Source of the DNA: VRUE01 sp963728835
Lineage (GTDB): Bacteria; Actinomycetota; Thermoleophilia; Solirubrobacterales; 70-9
DNA: 64,000 nucleotides
Reading direction: 5' to 3'
NCBI GenBank assembly: GCA_963728835.1
Contig: CAVSKZ010000002.1
Location: forward strand, 62,001 to 126,000
A model generated the notes under the pieces. The model searched no databases and was not told the DNA's origin. It was given only the letters and a program-made list of their open reading frames with translations. Below are positions 8,857 to 18,877 of this stretch, piece by piece. Positions within the stretch are counted from its first letter, which is position 1; each line of letters opens with the position of its first letter. The position numbers and the translations under genes are program-made.

Positions 8857-9297
8857 CTAGTTCGTACATGCTTCCAGTGACTGGCGCTGGCTTTTGCTTG
8901 GACTACGAATGTATGCAACATAGTTTTCGCTTGGAAGTGAAGCCACAATCTCAGAAGGAGTCTGGTCTTCGTCGAATGACTGTGCCTGCCAGAGTAGCCA
9001 TTCTCGAGGGTCTTCACCGTCCTGCCAGAGTTCTACAAAAAGTTTGGCGGGTCTATCCAAGTGGATAGCGAACATCGAGGCAGTATCTTCAGCCTGAGCG
9101 TCAACAAAGAAACTGAGTTCCTCCTCTTTGCTCGCGAACTCTGCGCCGTTATCTTTCAAGCAATTTGCGAGCGTCTTTGACCCAAGGTCGATTTCACCAA
9201 GCGGATCTACCGCTTCATCGTTACCGCACCCCCCCAGACACATAGTGAATGCCCCGAGAGCGACAAGTGCGATTGCTAGAGGCCTCAGCGTTGACAT
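8857..9297 (-). CDS. Lipoprotein overlapping the RHS gene; candidate immunity protein
   Basis: A 146-residue protein with a lipoprotein signal peptide (ALVALGAFTMCLGGC, lipobox Cys at residue 24) and an acidic mature part (EEELSFFVDAQAEDTAS; EDPREWLLWQAQSFDEDQ). Its ATG lies 13 bases inside the end of the RHS gene, so the two are translationally coupled. Base composition is much lower in GC than the RHS core and matches the RHS tip. In polymorphic toxin systems a small gene immediately after the toxin tip is normally the cognate immunity gene, and lipoprotein immunity is known for toxins acting outside the cytoplasm. That role is inference; no family was recognised. Confidence 0.72.
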   Translation of the reverse strand: MSTLRPLAIALVALGAFTMCLGGCGNDEAVDPLGEIDLGSKTLANCLKDNGAEFASKEEELSFFVDAQAEDTASMFAIHLDRPAKLFVELWQDGEDPREWLLWQAQSFDEDQTPSEIVASLPSENYVAYIRSPSKSQRQSLEACTN

Positions 9298-12200
9298 GTC
9301 GCCTGAGCTGATGCCGTGTGCGTAACCTTTTTCGGCTCAAATCCGATCATTTGATAGATGACCACTACTTCGACGACGATCTGGTAAGTCCTGCCGATGT
9401 CGCCGCATCTCCAAGACCCGCTTTCTTCGAGCCTACGCCCGTTCCTAGACTTACCATTCGGGTCTCTGTCTTCTTCTTCCCTCTTGGTTTCGAACTTACC
9501 ATAGAGAATTTCGTCCTTCAATCCCTTAGTACGCCGCTCGAACTTTACATTGCGCTTTAGTATGGTTATTGGACTTGGATAACCTCGTGTCTTCGACGTC
9601 GAACATCCGTAATTCCAGTTTGCCCACATTCTGTGTCGTCGAGAGGAAACCTTAACAGTGAGGCCACAGGGCTTTCTGCCGTCGAGGTCCAAGCCATTAA
9701 CTGGGTCGGCATTTGCGTAATCGTATGCATTTGCCGATCCCCCCATCACCGGGTCAGTAGAGATAAACCGCCCAACAGCGGGTACATAACTACGTACTCC
9801 CATTTGGATCACCCCAGAAGGGAGTTCCGTCCCTCGTTGCTTTCCTCCTAGCCAGCCGTATCGCGGCGTCCCAGACTGCTTCGGATTGCCGAACTCGTCG
9901 AACTCGAAGGTCGCCGTCGGTCCGGTCGCGCTCTGGCTCAGGCTGGCGGTGGCGACGACGTCGCCGTGGAGGTTGGCCAGCTGCAGGCTGACCCCCGTCG
10001 CGCTGTCGTGGATCGCGGCCAGTTCGCCGCCGATGCCGGGAATGCTCCGCGTCCAAGCGGTGCCCTTGGCGGTCCAGGCCGGGGCGTCCGAGCCCCCGGC
10101 GTAGTGGAAGATTTCGGTGCCGCCCGAGCCGCCCGTCTGTACCCGTTCGCGCGGGCGCAGAGCGGAGTCGAGTTTGTAGGAGTTTGTGATTCCACCCTGG
10201 GACTGGGTCGCGACAAGGTCATTGGCGTAGAAGGTGGTCGAGAGCGTCCCCCCTCCTGCGTAGGCCCCCGGCAGGCTCGTGATCCGGCCGAAGTTGTCGT
10301 AGGAGACTTCAGGGCCGATTAGGCGGTCTGCTTTGTCGTAGCTGTAGGACTGAACGGAGCCTTCGGAGCTGGTGTCGCAGGCACCGCCGGCTTTCGGGGC
10401 CCGGGTGATCAGCGCCGTGCGGTTTGAGTCGGCGTCGTAGTTGTAGGTGCGGGTGGTGCATTCGCCGCCCTGGGGCGTGTCCTTGACTTGCCCGAGCCTT
10501 CCCGCCTTGTCATAGGCGTAGTCCTGGGTAGAGAGGGTGCTCGTCTGGGAGAGCACCTGCCCGTGGATAGAGCGCTCTGCGCTGAATGAGAGCCAGTTGC
10601 ATTCGGAGGAGCAACCGGCGACCTTGTCGTAGCTGAGGCCGACCGGAGCCCCTGCCTCGTCGTAGGTCGTGGTGGCCACCAAGCCATTGGGAAGGCTCCG
10701 CTGGACCATGTTGCCGTCGGCGTCATAGCTCGCCGTGAAGGTCCCCGCACCGGAGTCGCTAAGGCTGACGAGGAGACCCGAGGTTGGGTCGTAGCTCATC
10801 GTCTGGGTGCCCTTGGCGTCGAAGGTGGAGACGGGGCGGCCCAATAGGTCATAGCTGACGGTCGATTTCTTGACATCCGCGTCTGTATAGGCAGTGATTC
10901 GGCCGAGCGTGTCGTAGGTGGTGGTGATCGCCTGGTTGTCGAAGCCCGTGCATTCGACTTCGCAGATGAAGCGTGTCGTCTTCAGCCGTCCGGTGGTCGA
11001 CCAGTAGAGCGTTTCCCGTTTGGGGATCGCAGCACCGCCACCTTCGATCTTCACGGTTTTCTCGCGACCGAGCGTGTCGTAGGTGGCGATCGTTTTGCGC
11101 GTGGCTTCTTCTTTGCCGCCCGGACTCTCGATCACTTCGGTGGGCTGTCCCATCGAGGCATAGCCGGTGATCTTCTTGACGAGGATCTCGGGCTGCCCTT
11201 CGGTCCCAGGCTGCGCGGCTGGCTTGACTTCGCAGGGCAGGCCTGTGTAGCCCGCCCCACTGGTCAGGCAGTGGGGCCCGCCGCCGCCGAAGCCGCCGTA
11301 GTAGGCAATCTTGGTTGTGTGGGCGTCTCCACCTTCGGGGCCCGCGGGCTGGCGTATTTCCGTCGGCTGGCCGAGCCCAAAAGCGCCGTAGACGGTCTTC
11401 GTGCGTATGTTGAGCCCCGTGGGGTCGATGATCGTTTCGATCGGCCTGCGAAAGCCCCAGTCGTATTTGGTCTCGGTGACTCGCTGGTCGAGAAATGCAC
11501 CTTCGGCAGGGACGAAGGCTCCGGTCGTTTCGCGGGTCGGCTGGTGCGGCTTGGCCGGCCCTCCTATCCCGAGAACCCAACCTTCGTCGTACTGGACGAG
11601 GGTTCGCATCCGCGCTTGGACCGTGACGCCGGATTCGAGCCGGACGTCGTGCAGCGGTCCCAATTCTTCCGTCATCTCGGTCCCGTTTGCGACGTAGGTG
11701 CGGTGCGTGTCGAGTTCTTTGGAGCGAGTTACCGATTCGGATCCTGCCCCGAGTGCGCGGAGGCGATTCTGGGCGCTCAGCTCGCGCACCACGTTGCCGA
11801 ATTCGTCGGTTTCGGTGGTCGTGATCGAGGGCGCGGAGGTACCGGCCCCCGAGGGCGTCGCGGTGTTGACCGCCATGCCTTCGGCGTCCATGTAGTAGAC
11901 GGTGGCGCGCGAGTAGCTCGAGGGTGGTTCGGCGGGGACCTGGTCGGGCGGGAAGATCGCGGTGGCATCGACGGGGATGTCCTCCTGTCCCCATTTGGCC
12001 ACCGCTTCGCCGCCGAGGTCATAGGGCGCTCCGCTGCCCGTTATCGGCACCCCGTAGGCGATCGTGGTCTGGGCCACCGGGGTACCTTCCACGAGGCTCG
12101 GTCGTTTGACCACGACTAGGCGGCCGTTGGCTTCCTCTTCGTCATAGGAGCCGTACTCGAGCGTCCAGGGCTCCTCCCCGGGCGGCGTGATCGTCTGCAG

Positions 12201-14759
12201 CTGGCCGCCAGCCGCATAGGCGTATTTCTCGATCAGGTCCGGGCTGGAGCGCGGGTCCCACGCTTGCACCAAGCGGCCTTCGGAGTTGTAGGTGTACTGG
12301 GCGACGATCCAGTTCGACATCGTCGTGCCGCTGGTCGGGCCGTAATAGCGGACTTTGCCCAGCCGGTCGCCCTGGCCCGACGTGCCTCCCCATTCGGCGG
12401 GGGTCATGTAGGTGAAGGTCAGGCTGCGACAGCCGACGGTCGTGGTCGCGTTGGAGGGCGTGCAGGTCAGCCCCGGAGATGCCGCGATGATCTTTTCCAG
12501 GCGCAGCTTGCCCGAGGCCACTTGGTAGACCATCTGCGTCGAGCCGCCGCCTGCCTGCGACACCGCGACGGGCGCGTAGGTGAAGTCGCCTTCGTTCTTC
12601 TTGAAGACGGTGCGGTTCCCGCCGGGGTCGCTAAGCGCGAGTTCCGTCGAGTTTTCCCGCGAGAGGACCCAGCCGGTGAATTCAGGCGGGGAGGCGTAGG
12701 TTTTTTCCCCCGTCTGTTCGAAGGCGTATTCATAGCCTTCGAGGTCCGTGAGCAGGACGTAGGCGCCTTCGCCAGCCCCGTTGGCGTCCCAGATGCTCTT
12801 CCATTCGGCCCCACCGGCCGATTCCACCGAGACGCCGGGCTTCCAGCCTGGGCCGAGCACTCCGGTCGGTTCGCTGCCCGCAGCGCGGGAGTTGTGGGTA
12901 CGGGAGAATTCGAGTCCCGACACCACCCCCGGTATCGAGACGTCCTGGCGCTGCACGGTGAGATTGCCGGTCAGCAGGTTGACCGAGCCGGGGCCGACCG
13001 AGGTGGTGGCGTCGCTGGAGCCACCGATGAAGCGGTCGACGGTGGCCTTGACCGGCAGGCTGTAGCCGGCACCGGTGGTGCCTTCAAACAGAGCCCGCAC
13101 ATGCACCGTGCCACCTTTTTTGCGCAGGGTGGCGGTGGCGTGGGCGGCGTCGAAGAACAGCGGCGGGCTTTCATTGCCTTCGGTGGCAACCGGCCATTTG
13201 ACTTCTTCGCCCGCGGCGTTGCGCACGAGGCTCGTCGGGATGGTTTTGAAGGGATCCAAGGATCCTTCCTTGAACTGGTAGGTGACCCCCGTAATGCCCG
13301 TGCCGTCCCATTTGGACTTCAGCTTGAGGCGGCGGGCGGTTTTCGTGCCTTGGGTCGGGGAGACGACCTTGTTGCCGAAAGGCGCAGGGCTGAAGTAGGT
13401 GATGCTGAGCTTGGGCCGCTTGCTTGAATCGGTCGCCGCGCTGGAGTCGAAGACGACGGAGCGTTCGCTGCAGCAGCCGCTTTTCTCGTCGAGGAGCTTG
13501 ATGATCACGCCCTGGTTTGGCGTGGGAAAGCCGTCGATCCAATCATCGACCAGGGAGGTGAGGTCGAAGTCCCACCAGCCCGCTTCGCCGCCGCGGTCTT
13601 CGGTCAGGACTTCAGCGCCTTCAGCGGTGTAGTCGCCGCCTTCGCTGGTCCATTTGAAGATCGGAGGGTTGTACCTCAGCCAGTTGGCAGAGCTCGTCCA
13701 GGACTTCGTCACCCGACGGGCCTCGACGCCCGAGGTGTTGAGCGCAGCCGAGGGGGCGTGGACCGAAAGCGTCGCATTCTCGATGTAGGAAGGAGAGAAG
13801 AGACCCAGGTCGAACTTCAGCAGGGAACGCGACCACTCGTCTTTGCCTTCGACCTGGCGGTAGCGGGCATAGAGCTGTTTTTGCCCAGCGGAGCCGCAAA
13901 GGCCCCAGCCTTCGGCTCCGGCGGTGCCGCCGATCGTGCAGTCGAGGCTCGGACTGTTCAATTCGAACGTCGGGTCGAGATGGACGGGCCAGGTCAAGTC
14001 CTCGCGATGGAGCCATTCCTCGTCGGCGATGACCGACAGGATCCAGCTCTCCTCTCCCTTCGACTCGAGCTCGTAGTGGATGGACCTGGAGACCAACGGC
14101 TGCACAGGCGAGCTGTCGAACATGACCGGCGCCGGGATCGTGGCAAACGCTCCGCCGTCTTTCCCGGCGCGAAACTCGATCGACCCGCCATCTGTCAAGA
14201 CCGGGGTCAATCCCTCCGAGGCGTCCAGTTCGAAGCTGTAGGTGTGGGGGCTGGAGGGGCCGGCGAGCTCGATGTCCTCCTTCACGCCGTTGGGGAGACT
14301 CGTGAAGTTGAAGCTGGTCCCCGAGCCAGCAGCTTCATAGGTCGCCGTGGTGTCCTCGGATTGGACGAGATCCGATGAGGGACCGACCAAGCCCGCGGAG
14401 ACCCAGCGGTCGCCGACGCTGAGACGTAGCGGCGCGTCGCCGACCCGTTCAGGGAGACTCAGCTCGAAGCTGTTGGCGCCGTTGGTGAGGCCACTGCCGT
14501 CCGGCTGTTCCTCGAGGGACTCGTCGATCGGCTTCCAGCTGCCCCCTGAGTCGCGGTAGAAGATCGGGACCTGGAAGAGGTTGGTTTGGAGGGCCCCGTT
14601 GGGGAGTTGAAACGTCTGGGAGGTGGCGGTGCGCTCGGAGACAAGCTCCCGCTCCGCTTGGAACCCATTGCTTGACGAGCTGTCTGCCGCTAGTGCAATT
14701 CCTGTGCTGATGACTCCTAGGCCTAGCACTATTGCTACGACAAGCCTCATTCCCCGCAT
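9285..14759 (-). CDS. Secreted RHS/YD-repeat protein with variable C-terminal tip
   Basis: An uninterrupted 1,824-residue protein. Residues 1-25 are a signal peptide. Residues about 270-455 match the DNRLRE beta-sandwich seen in other RHS proteins (SRSLLKFDLG, WWDFDLTSLVDDW). At about 590 begins the RHS shell entry motif (GPGSVNLLTGNLTVQ). YD repeats such as YDTLGREKTVKIEGG and YDADGNMVQRSLPNG run from about 740 to 1640. The shell ends with the hallmark core YVPAVGRFISTDP and DPVNGLDLDG. The last 130 residues (1695-1824, bases 9,288-9,677) are a different, Arg/Lys-rich domain with four Cys and GC content near 45 percent, as expected of a swapped toxin or effector tip. A lipoprotein gene overlaps the stop. 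Delivery is probably Sec-dependent. Confidence 0.9.
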   Translation of the reverse strand: MRGMRLVVAIVLGLGVISTGIALAADSSSSNGFQAERELVSERTATSQTFQLPNGALQTNLFQVPIFYRDSGGSWKPIDESLEEQPDGSGLTNGANSFELSLPERVGDAPLRLSVGDRWVSAGLVGPSSDLVQSEDTTATYEAAGSGTSFNFTSLPNGVKEDIELAGPSSPHTYSFELDASEGLTPVLTDGGSIEFRAGKDGGAFATIPAPVMFDSSPVQPLVSRSIHYELESKGEESWILSVIADEEWLHREDLTWPVHLDPTFELNSPSLDCTIGGTAGAEGWGLCGSAGQKQLYARYRQVEGKDEWSRSLLKFDLGLFSPSYIENATLSVHAPSAALNTSGVEARRVTKSWTSSANWLRYNPPIFKWTSEGGDYTAEGAEVLTEDRGGEAGWWDFDLTSLVDDWIDGFPTPNQGVIIKLLDEKSGCCSERSVVFDSSAATDSSKRPKLSITYFSPAPFGNKVVSPTQGTKTARRLKLKSKWDGTGITGVTYQFKEGSLDPFKTIPTSLVRNAAGEEVKWPVATEGNESPPLFFDAAHATATLRKKGGTVHVRALFEGTTGAGYSLPVKATVDRFIGGSSDATTSVGPGSVNLLTGNLTVQRQDVSIPGVVSGLEFSRTHNSRAAGSEPTGVLGPGWKPGVSVESAGGAEWKSIWDANGAGEGAYVLLTDLEGYEYAFEQTGEKTYASPPEFTGWVLSRENSTELALSDPGGNRTVFKKNEGDFTYAPVAVSQAGGGSTQMVYQVASGKLRLEKIIAASPGLTCTPSNATTTVGCRSLTFTYMTPAEWGGTSGQGDRLGKVRYYGPTSGTTMSNWIVAQYTYNSEGRLVQAWDPRSSPDLIEKYAYAAGGQLQTITPPGEEPWTLEYGSYDEEEANGRLVVVKRPSLVEGTPVAQTTIAYGVPITGSGAPYDLGGEAVAKWGQEDIPVDATAIFPPDQVPAEPPSSYSRATVYYMDAEGMAVNTATPSGAGTSAPSITTTETDEFGNVVRELSAQNRLRALGAGSESVTRSKELDTHRTYVANGTEMTEELGPLHDVRLESGVTVQARMRTLVQYDEGWVLGIGGPAKPHQPTRETTGAFVPAEGAFLDQRVTETKYDWGFRRPIETIIDPTGLNIRTKTVYGAFGLGQPTEIRQPAGPEGGDAHTTKIAYYGGFGGGGPHCLTSGAGYTGLPCEVKPAAQPGTEGQPEILVKKITGYASMGQPTEVIESPGGKEEATRKTIATYDTLGREKTVKIEGGGAAIPKRETLYWSTTGRLKTTRFICEVECTGFDNQAITTTYDTLGRITAYTDADVKKSTVSYDLLGRPVSTFDAKGTQTMSYDPTSGLLVSLSDSGAGTFTASYDADGNMVQRSLPNGLVATTTYDEAGAPVGLSYDKVAGCSSECNWLSFSAERSIHGQVLSQTSTLSTQDYAYDKAGRLGQVKDTPQGGECTTRTYNYDADSNRTALITRAPKAGGACDTSSEGSVQSYSYDKADRLIGPEVSYDNFGRITSLPGAYAGGGTLSTTFYANDLVATQSQGGITNSYKLDSALRPRERVQTGGSGGTEIFHYAGGSDAPAWTAKGTAWTRSIPGIGGELAAIHDSATGVSLQLANLHGDVVATASLSQSATGPTATFEFDEFGNPKQSGTPRYGWLGGKQRGTELPSGVIQMGVRSYVPAVGRFISTDPVMGGSANAYDYANADPVNGLDLDGRKPCGLTVKVSSRRHRMWANWNYGCSTSKTRGYPSPITILKRNVKFERRTKGLKDEILYGKFETKREEEDRDPNGKSRNGRRLEESGSWRCGDIGRTYQIVVEVVVIYQMIGFEPKKVTHTASAQATCQR

Positions 14760-15033
14760 GAATGTCCCTTCCCTGGGTAATTAAACGAAACAATTTGCCC
14801 GCCGCCGAATGATGTGTCAGCTCATTTCCCGACGGCGTTTGTGCGCGGCATAGTTTCATACGGGAACGTCCAAGGTCTCAACAATTTTAAGTCTCTTTCG
14901 TTCTATTTTTAGGTCTATTCCCTTCAACTGCGGATTTGCAGGGAATTTAATTTGTCAGAACGGATTCCTTACATGACAGGAATGCCACTCTGAGTGGTTA
15001 TACGTTAAGCGGAGTGGACTTCTTGGTTCGAAG
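14760..15033. other. AT-rich intergenic region upstream of the RHS gene
   Basis: 274 bases between the RHS start and the relaxase stop, markedly richer in A/T (for example TTTAATTTG and TTCTATTTTTAGG) than the flanks. It should contain the RHS promoter. I see AAGGGACATTC just before the RHS ATG as a likely ribosome site, but no clear -35/-10 pair and no reading frame. Confidence 0.5.
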
Positions 15034-18000
15034 TCAAATAGTGATGTGGGGGCTAGCGGGCTCGGTGACCTGCGAGCGCTCAAGATTGAGGCCCTGCTGG
15101 ATACGCCGAAGGCTTCGCTCGACTGCTTCCCGCTCTCGCCTGTGTGCCGAATCAGTCGTTTTGGGGGGACCAAGCGGATCACCGGTTCGCGAAATGAGTC
15201 GCTGGCGCTGGCGATAGCTGAGGATCAAATCAACACCTTCGTTCCAAAGCTCCGCCCTTGACGGGTCCTGGGGACGCGGGCCGAGCGCGTCGACCACCAT
15301 CTCCGACGGCCGCAAGCGCTCAGCCGCGACCTCGCGGCGACGCAGTTGCAGAAGCCTGTCATCGATCAACGCCAATTCACCTCGTTCGGGAGCACTCAAG
15401 CCAGGCTTGGCGCGGGCCTCAGCCTGAGCCCGCTCAGCCAGCGACTCACGCTCTGTCTCGAGCTGGGTGCAGCTGTTTCTGTGTGATCCGTCTGACGCTC
15501 TCGATCTGCGCCAGCTCGTCGCGCTCGGGCCGCGTCGCCCCGAGAAACGCATCGCGCTTCTCGGTCAACTCCGAGAGGTTGTTGCGCGCCTCGGCGATCC
15601 GCTTGTCGAGTGCCTCGAGCTGCTCATGAGCCACTGGCCTGAGGGCTTGGCGAGAAAGGAGCCTTTCGCGGCGCGCGATGAGCTCAAGGGTGTTGAGCGC
15701 TTCGACGCGCTTTCGAGCCGAGACCTCAGCGGCAGCGTACTCGGCGGCGACGCGCTCGGCGCCAGCGCGGAGATCGTGAGCGGGATCATCGATCTCCCGT
15801 TTCGCCGGACCGAGGTCCGGATCGAGCAAATCGCTGGCAGCGACACCGTAGGCCGTCGTATCGCCGCGCGCGCGGGAGATGGCAACGACGAAATCCTCGC
15901 GCGCTATGCCGGAATCAAGCAGCGCGAAGGAAGTGTCGAAGGTCTTCGACTGCGTGGCGTAGGTGGTGAGAGCGTAGGCGTGCTGGATCGCTGGCTCTCC
16001 AGTCTCCGTACGGCGCACGAGATAGCGAGGGCCGAGTACCAGCGAGCGCTCATCGCCACCGATGCGCCGCAACATCGAGCTGCCCTTGCTCGGGGTCCAC
16101 CCCTGTCACTTGCCAGCGCTCCCGATTCGAGACCTGAGGCGAGTTGACGCGGGTGATTACGCGGTCGCCCGCGGCGAACTCCTGCGCGCCGAGAACGATG
16201 CTCCTCTCGCCGAGCAATCCGTCAGCCGCGAGGATCTCTCGTGCGCGTTCATTAAGATCGGCGACGTCGCGCCCGCGACGGGCGATCATCACCGCGTCCT
16301 CGCCGGCGAGGAAGGACTTGTGCCAGTCGAGAACCAAGGCGTCGAGGGTTTCGAGCAGGGTGTCGCCTATCACCAAGCGCTCCTTCGCCCGCAGCAGATC
16401 GAGCGCATCCGACCCGCGACCCTCGTGTGCGAGTTCGACGATGCGGCGATCGACCGGATCGCGTTGACGGCGAATCTCTGTGAGGACAGTCGTTTCGAGC
16501 TCGTTGGTCAGGTGCCCGTAAAGGCCACCCGGGCCGACGGCGCCGATCTGGCGAGGATCCCCAATGCAGACGAGCTTTCCTTGACAGCTCTCGACCCACT
16601 CGACCACGGCCGCGAACTGTGGAGTCGGAGTGGCCGACGCCTCATCCATCACGACAACAGTTCCCGCCGGCAGCGGGGGCTTGCCGGCTTCCGCAACCTG
16701 CTCACAGCGGATCAAGAACGCCGTAACCGAGGTGGCTGGAAGACCAGCGTGGTCTCCCGAGCTCCCCCGATGCGCTGCGGGCAGTCGCGATTCCCAGGCC
16801 GGGGATACCGGCGGCTGCCCACGCCTCCCGTGCTGCGGCAAGCGCCGTCGTCTTGCCCGTTCCGGGCAGGGCCGCGACGGTGACGATCCGCTCGCCGCCC
16901 GTGGTGAGGCGGCGGACCATCTGCACTTGCTCTGTGCTCAAGTAGCGGTGACGGGCAAGCACCGCGGCGAGCATCGACTCATCGACCACGGCAGCGCCTG
17001 CAGCCTCTCCCTCACGAGCAGCGTTCAAGACGCGCTGCTCCATCTCCCAAAGGCGTGGCGTGGTGAAGTAGCTCGTCGCCAACAGGCTCTCGCCGTGGTG
17101 GATCTCGATCAGCCGCTCGCTGGCGAGGAGGGTCGCGAGCGCCTCTTCGAGCGCCATGGCCTCGGCGCCCTCGCCCAGGCAGTTCGCCAATGCACAGAGC
17201 AGGTCGCGGCGGTCAAAGTGCGAGTGGGTCTCCTCAAGGTCGGCAAGGGCGCCATCGAGCTCGCGCTGTCCAACCGGGCGGGGCTCGCGTGCGCGCGAGC
17301 GGAGCAGGAGCTGGTCGATCGAGGTCTCGCTGAAGTCGAACTCGGCCGCGCGTGAGCGCCACTCGGCGCGCTGAGCGTCGGCGTCGACCTCGCGCTCCTT
17401 GGTCTCGCGAGTGCGGTAGGCGGCGACTTCGGCCGCGGCGGCAGAGGTCGCGCCGCGCTCGGCCATCGCCTCGACGATCTCGCCCCGCCGCCGGCTGAAG
17501 TGATCGATCAGCGGCCGCTCGATGCCGGCGATGTCGGCATAGCCATTCACGACCTCTTGCCACTCGACCCCTAGCTCGCGCGTGAGCGAGGCACGAAGCG
17601 CCGCCTGATAGATGTAGCCGGCTGGCTTTGCCTCCCGCAGGAGCGGTGACTGACGCTTGGGATTGGCGAGGCTCAACCAGCGCCCGTCAGAGGAGGCGCG
17701 GGTCATGTTCGCGGTGACGACGTGGCTGTGGAGCGCCATGTCGCCCGCGCGCGAGGAGCGGTGCAGGAAGCTCATCGAGAGGAAGCCGGCGCCGGGCTCG
17801 ATCGTGGAGCCACCATGGCCGCGTTGCACGAAGCAGGCGTGGCGCTCGAGGTAGGCAAGCGCCTGGCCGACCGCCTGATCGTGGGCCGACAAGATGCTCG
17901 CCTGCACGTCTCCAGAGCCGATCGCCCAGAGCAGCGAGACCGACTTCGGCGCGCTGAAGCGAATGTCGTAGCCGAGGATCGGCTCGAGGCGGCGCTTCTT

Positions 18001-18270
18001 GCCGGCGGCGTCGATGAAGGTGCGTGGTTTCGGGCGGTTGACCAAGAGAACCCCTGTCTTCGGGTGCTTTCCGGCGAGCAGGGCGGTGTATTCGGCGCGG
18101 TCTACCTCGCCCGAAAGACCCAGCTCTGCGGTCAGCTCGCCCATCCACTGACCGGGCGCCTCGCCCGGTTTGGTGTAGTAGTCGTCGCCGCCTTCGGCGA
18201 CCGCCTCGATCCAGTAGTTGACGTTCCCTCTCCCGATCTTCGTTACTCCGATCACCGCCTCTTTTGTCAA
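15034..18270 (-). CDS. MobF-family relaxase-helicase, split by three +1 frame changes
   Basis: Nicks oriT and unwinds the strand for transfer. Residues 1-300 are a TrwC/TraI relaxase: candidate catalytic tyrosines Y19 and Y31/Y32 (VNYWIEAV, GGDDYY), and the metal site H160, H171, H173 in FLHRSSRAGDMALHSHVV. A RecD2-like helicase follows, with Walker A AALPGTGKTTAL near residue 470 and motifs VVVMDEASATP and CIGDPRQIGAVGPGG. A superfamily-1 helicase end (HAYALTTYATQSKTFD) and a coiled-coil tail complete about 1,077 residues once frames are joined. Frame changes lie near 16,755, 16,072 and 15,462; each is repaired by removing one base beside CTCG. The annotated start is TTG with no good ribosome site. 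If the sequence is correct the gene is broken; I think error is more likely. Confidence 0.82.
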
Positions 18271-18547
18271 GGGAGGCGGCCCGTTCCGTCGGGTGAACCG
18301 AAGGGTTCGTAGTGTGTCGGCTGTTGAGGTTGGTGCTGTAGGGAGGTCTGAGTTGGTCGCTGATCGGCTCTTAAATGCTGCCTGAGCTCTGACTTATGGA
18401 TTAGCTGAGCTCTGGTCTTTGACTGGTGGCCAGGGTTGGCTTGACTGCTGGTGGCTGGTGCTGGGGAGGGAGGAAAAGGCCGCGCGCCAGCGCACGCAAA
18501 AGCGTCGCGACGCCGAGGCGCGCGGGCAGGAAGGGCCTAAAGTTCGA
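18271..18547. other. Intergenic region upstream of relaxase, candidate oriT or control region
   Basis: 277 bases with lower GC than neighbours and no convincing gene. It contains two direct copies of CTGAGCTCTG (18,382-18,391 and 18,405-18,414, 23 bases apart, each centred on palindromic GAGCTC), a small hairpin near 18,295 (GAACC/GGTTC), and a pair of CTGGTGGC repeats around 18,423 and 18,448. MobF origins commonly lie next to the relaxase gene, so this is one of two oriT candidates. Confidence 0.35.
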
Positions 18548-18877
18548 TCAGCGCAGCTGCGCTGCCGCCCAGGCGGCAGCCTCGGCGAGAACTTCGCCGT
18601 GGCAGGGACTGGGAGAGCACCAGCAACCCAGAGTCTTGCCGTCGAGAGCGGCGAGGCGCTCAAGCGAGAGGCGCCCGGAGCGAATCTCGGCCCAGAGATG
18701 GCGACGGTAGCGCTCGATCGCCTCCTCGACGCTGGCGACGACGATCACGCCGGGGACCCGGCTCGGCCGGTGCGAGAAGGGATTCCCCCACTCGCCCGGC
18801 TCGCCGGTCTTCGGATCGCGCCCCCGGCCGATGTAGACGTCATAGGGGGCGCGCTTGCAGTGGACGACGGTGCTCAC
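18548..18877 (-). CDS. DUF4326 family protein
   Basis: A 109-residue protein starting with GTG that overlaps the stop of the SSB-like gene (GTGA). It shows the DUF4326 pattern: VVHCKRAPYDVYIGRG near the N-terminus, GEWGNPF at about 30, and a C-terminal KTLGCWCSPSPCHGEVL with three cysteines and a histidine that could bind metal. The family is widespread in phages and mobile elements with no settled function. It is co-transcribed with the SSB-like gene, which points to a DNA-metabolism setting. Confidence 0.8.
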   Translation of the reverse strand: MSTVVHCKRAPYDVYIGRGRDPKTGEPGEWGNPFSHRPSRVPGVIVVASVEEAIERYRRHLWAEIRSGRLSLERLAALDGKTLGCWCSPSPCHGEVLAEAAAWAAAQLR

